From NCBI RefSeq assembly GCF_030563405.1, contig NZ_CP130748.1, positions 682,001 through 746,000 of the forward strand: DNA of 64,000 nucleotides. The letters are read 5' to 3'. The stretch comes from Vibrio sp. SNU_ST1 (lineage in GTDB: Bacteria; Pseudomonadota; Gammaproteobacteria; Enterobacterales; Vibrionaceae). Of the stretch, positions 63,606 through 64,000 are shown in pieces; the stretch's first letter is position 1, and the number at the start of each line of letters is the position of its first letter. Under the pieces are notes generated by a model that made no database searches, was not told where the DNA came from, and worked only from the letters and a program-made list of their open reading frames with translations. Made by a program: the position numbers and the translations under genes.

Positions 63606-64000
63606 TTATGCTTCTGCTGTAATGTTACTGGTGGCTTGAATGTCTACTTGGTCATAGCCTAGTAGTTCTACGAGCTCTTGTATTAACTGTTGCTCAACGT
63701 TTTCTAGTTCACTTGGACCGCCGAGTTGGCTTACCTGTGCCATTTCCATCCCTTGGTAACCACATGGGTTAATACGTTGGAATGGAGACAAGTCCATATC
63801 GACGTTGAGTGCTAGCCCGTGGAACGAGCAGCCGCGTCGAATTCGTAATCCGAGTGAACAGATTTTCTTGCCATCGACATAAACACCAGGAGCGTCAGGT
63901 CGGGCAGTTGAATCTATATTGTAAGCTTTCAGAGTATTGATTACGAGGTTCTCAATATGAGTAACCAAATCACGCACTCCGAATTTCTTGCGGCGGATGT
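63606..64000 (-). CDS. lipB: Octanoyltransferase LipB, 5'-truncated by window
   Basis: The frame is open to the window edge, giving about 131 C-terminal residues ([16 protein letters not shown] onward), so the apparent start at 63977 is not real. [44 protein letters not shown] contains the catalytic Lys and Cys region of LipB. It moves octanoate from ACP to target proteins, the step before LipA. Confidence 0.95.
   Translation of the reverse strand, partial: IRRKKFGVRDLVTHIENLVINTLKAYNIDSTARPDAPGVYVDGKKICSLGLRIRRGCSFHGLALNVDMDLSPFQRINPCGYQGMEMAQVSQLGGPSELENVEQQLIQELVELLGYDQVDIQATSNITAEA

Noticed and set aside
63606..63977. LipB start at GTG 63977
   Set aside because: The frame stays open to the window end with LipB-like sequence, so the gene is truncated by the window, not short.
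1..64000. CRISPR arrays, tRNA or rRNA genes
   Set aside because: No regularly spaced repeats with unique spacers and no tRNA-like cloverleaf with TTCRANY or rRNA stretch were seen.

Overview
The window is chromosomal DNA of a marine gammaproteobacterium, almost certainly a Vibrio and probably of the Splendidus clade. This rests on a complete six-subunit Na+-pumping NADH:quinone oxidoreductase operon (nqrA-F with apbE and nqrM), the Vibrio porin OmpK, a DUF2850 protein, the long form of DapD, and LexA and ARG boxes of gammaproteobacterial type. Gene names come from reading the proteins by eye; no database search was run.

Layout. 1-5804: end of purL, a secreted SnoaL-like protein, dapD, a MarC-family membrane protein, then a two-gene operon (GGGtGRT protein and NifU-like scaffold) preceded on the minus strand by a fluoride (crcB-motif) riboswitch, and yebG. 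5820-17690: an integrated element of about 11.9 kb, all genes on the plus strand, described below. 17703-19817: host DNA resumes with a LexA box, a LysR regulator and a divergent TehA-like transporter. 20034-23517: a restriction-modification island with two C5-cytosine methyltransferases and a convergent HNH nuclease. 23872-33630: recC, recB, recD, with a hairpin-rich spacer between recC and recB. 34202-41081: argA with a tandem ARG box, DUF2850, mltA, tcdA, csdE, csdA and a PanE-like reductase. 41192-46778: ompK, ampG, a cyclophilin, yajG, rlmG, bolA. 47298-54587: the Nqr operon. 54720-59242: a double-receiver diguanylate cyclase, LexA-controlled dinB, and a RecQ-family helicase. 59388-64000: a Gre-like factor, a YggN-type protein, an NSS-family Na+ symporter, lipA, and lipB cut by the window edge.

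The most unusual part is the 5820-17690 element. It carries a large serine recombinase at its left end, an HTH protein and an SF2 helicase-like protein, a P27-like terminase small subunit, two tandem and mutually similar HK97-fold capsid proteins, one tail tape-measure protein, and a winged-helix protein. I see no large terminase, portal, protease, tail tube, baseplate, fibre or lysis gene. This fits a phage satellite that supplies packaging-specificity, capsid and tail-length proteins and borrows the rest from a helper phage. It also has iteron-like TCAC repeats at exact 10-bp spacing and a compact three-stem RNA just before the winged-helix gene. Its insertion point seems to lie between yebG and yebG's own LexA box, so the SOS operator is now about 11.9 kb from the gene it should control.

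A second notable system is the fluoride riboswitch on the minus strand ahead of the NifU-like/GGGtGRT pair. Its leader holds two mutually exclusive 9-bp helices, one of which would hide the ribosome-binding region.
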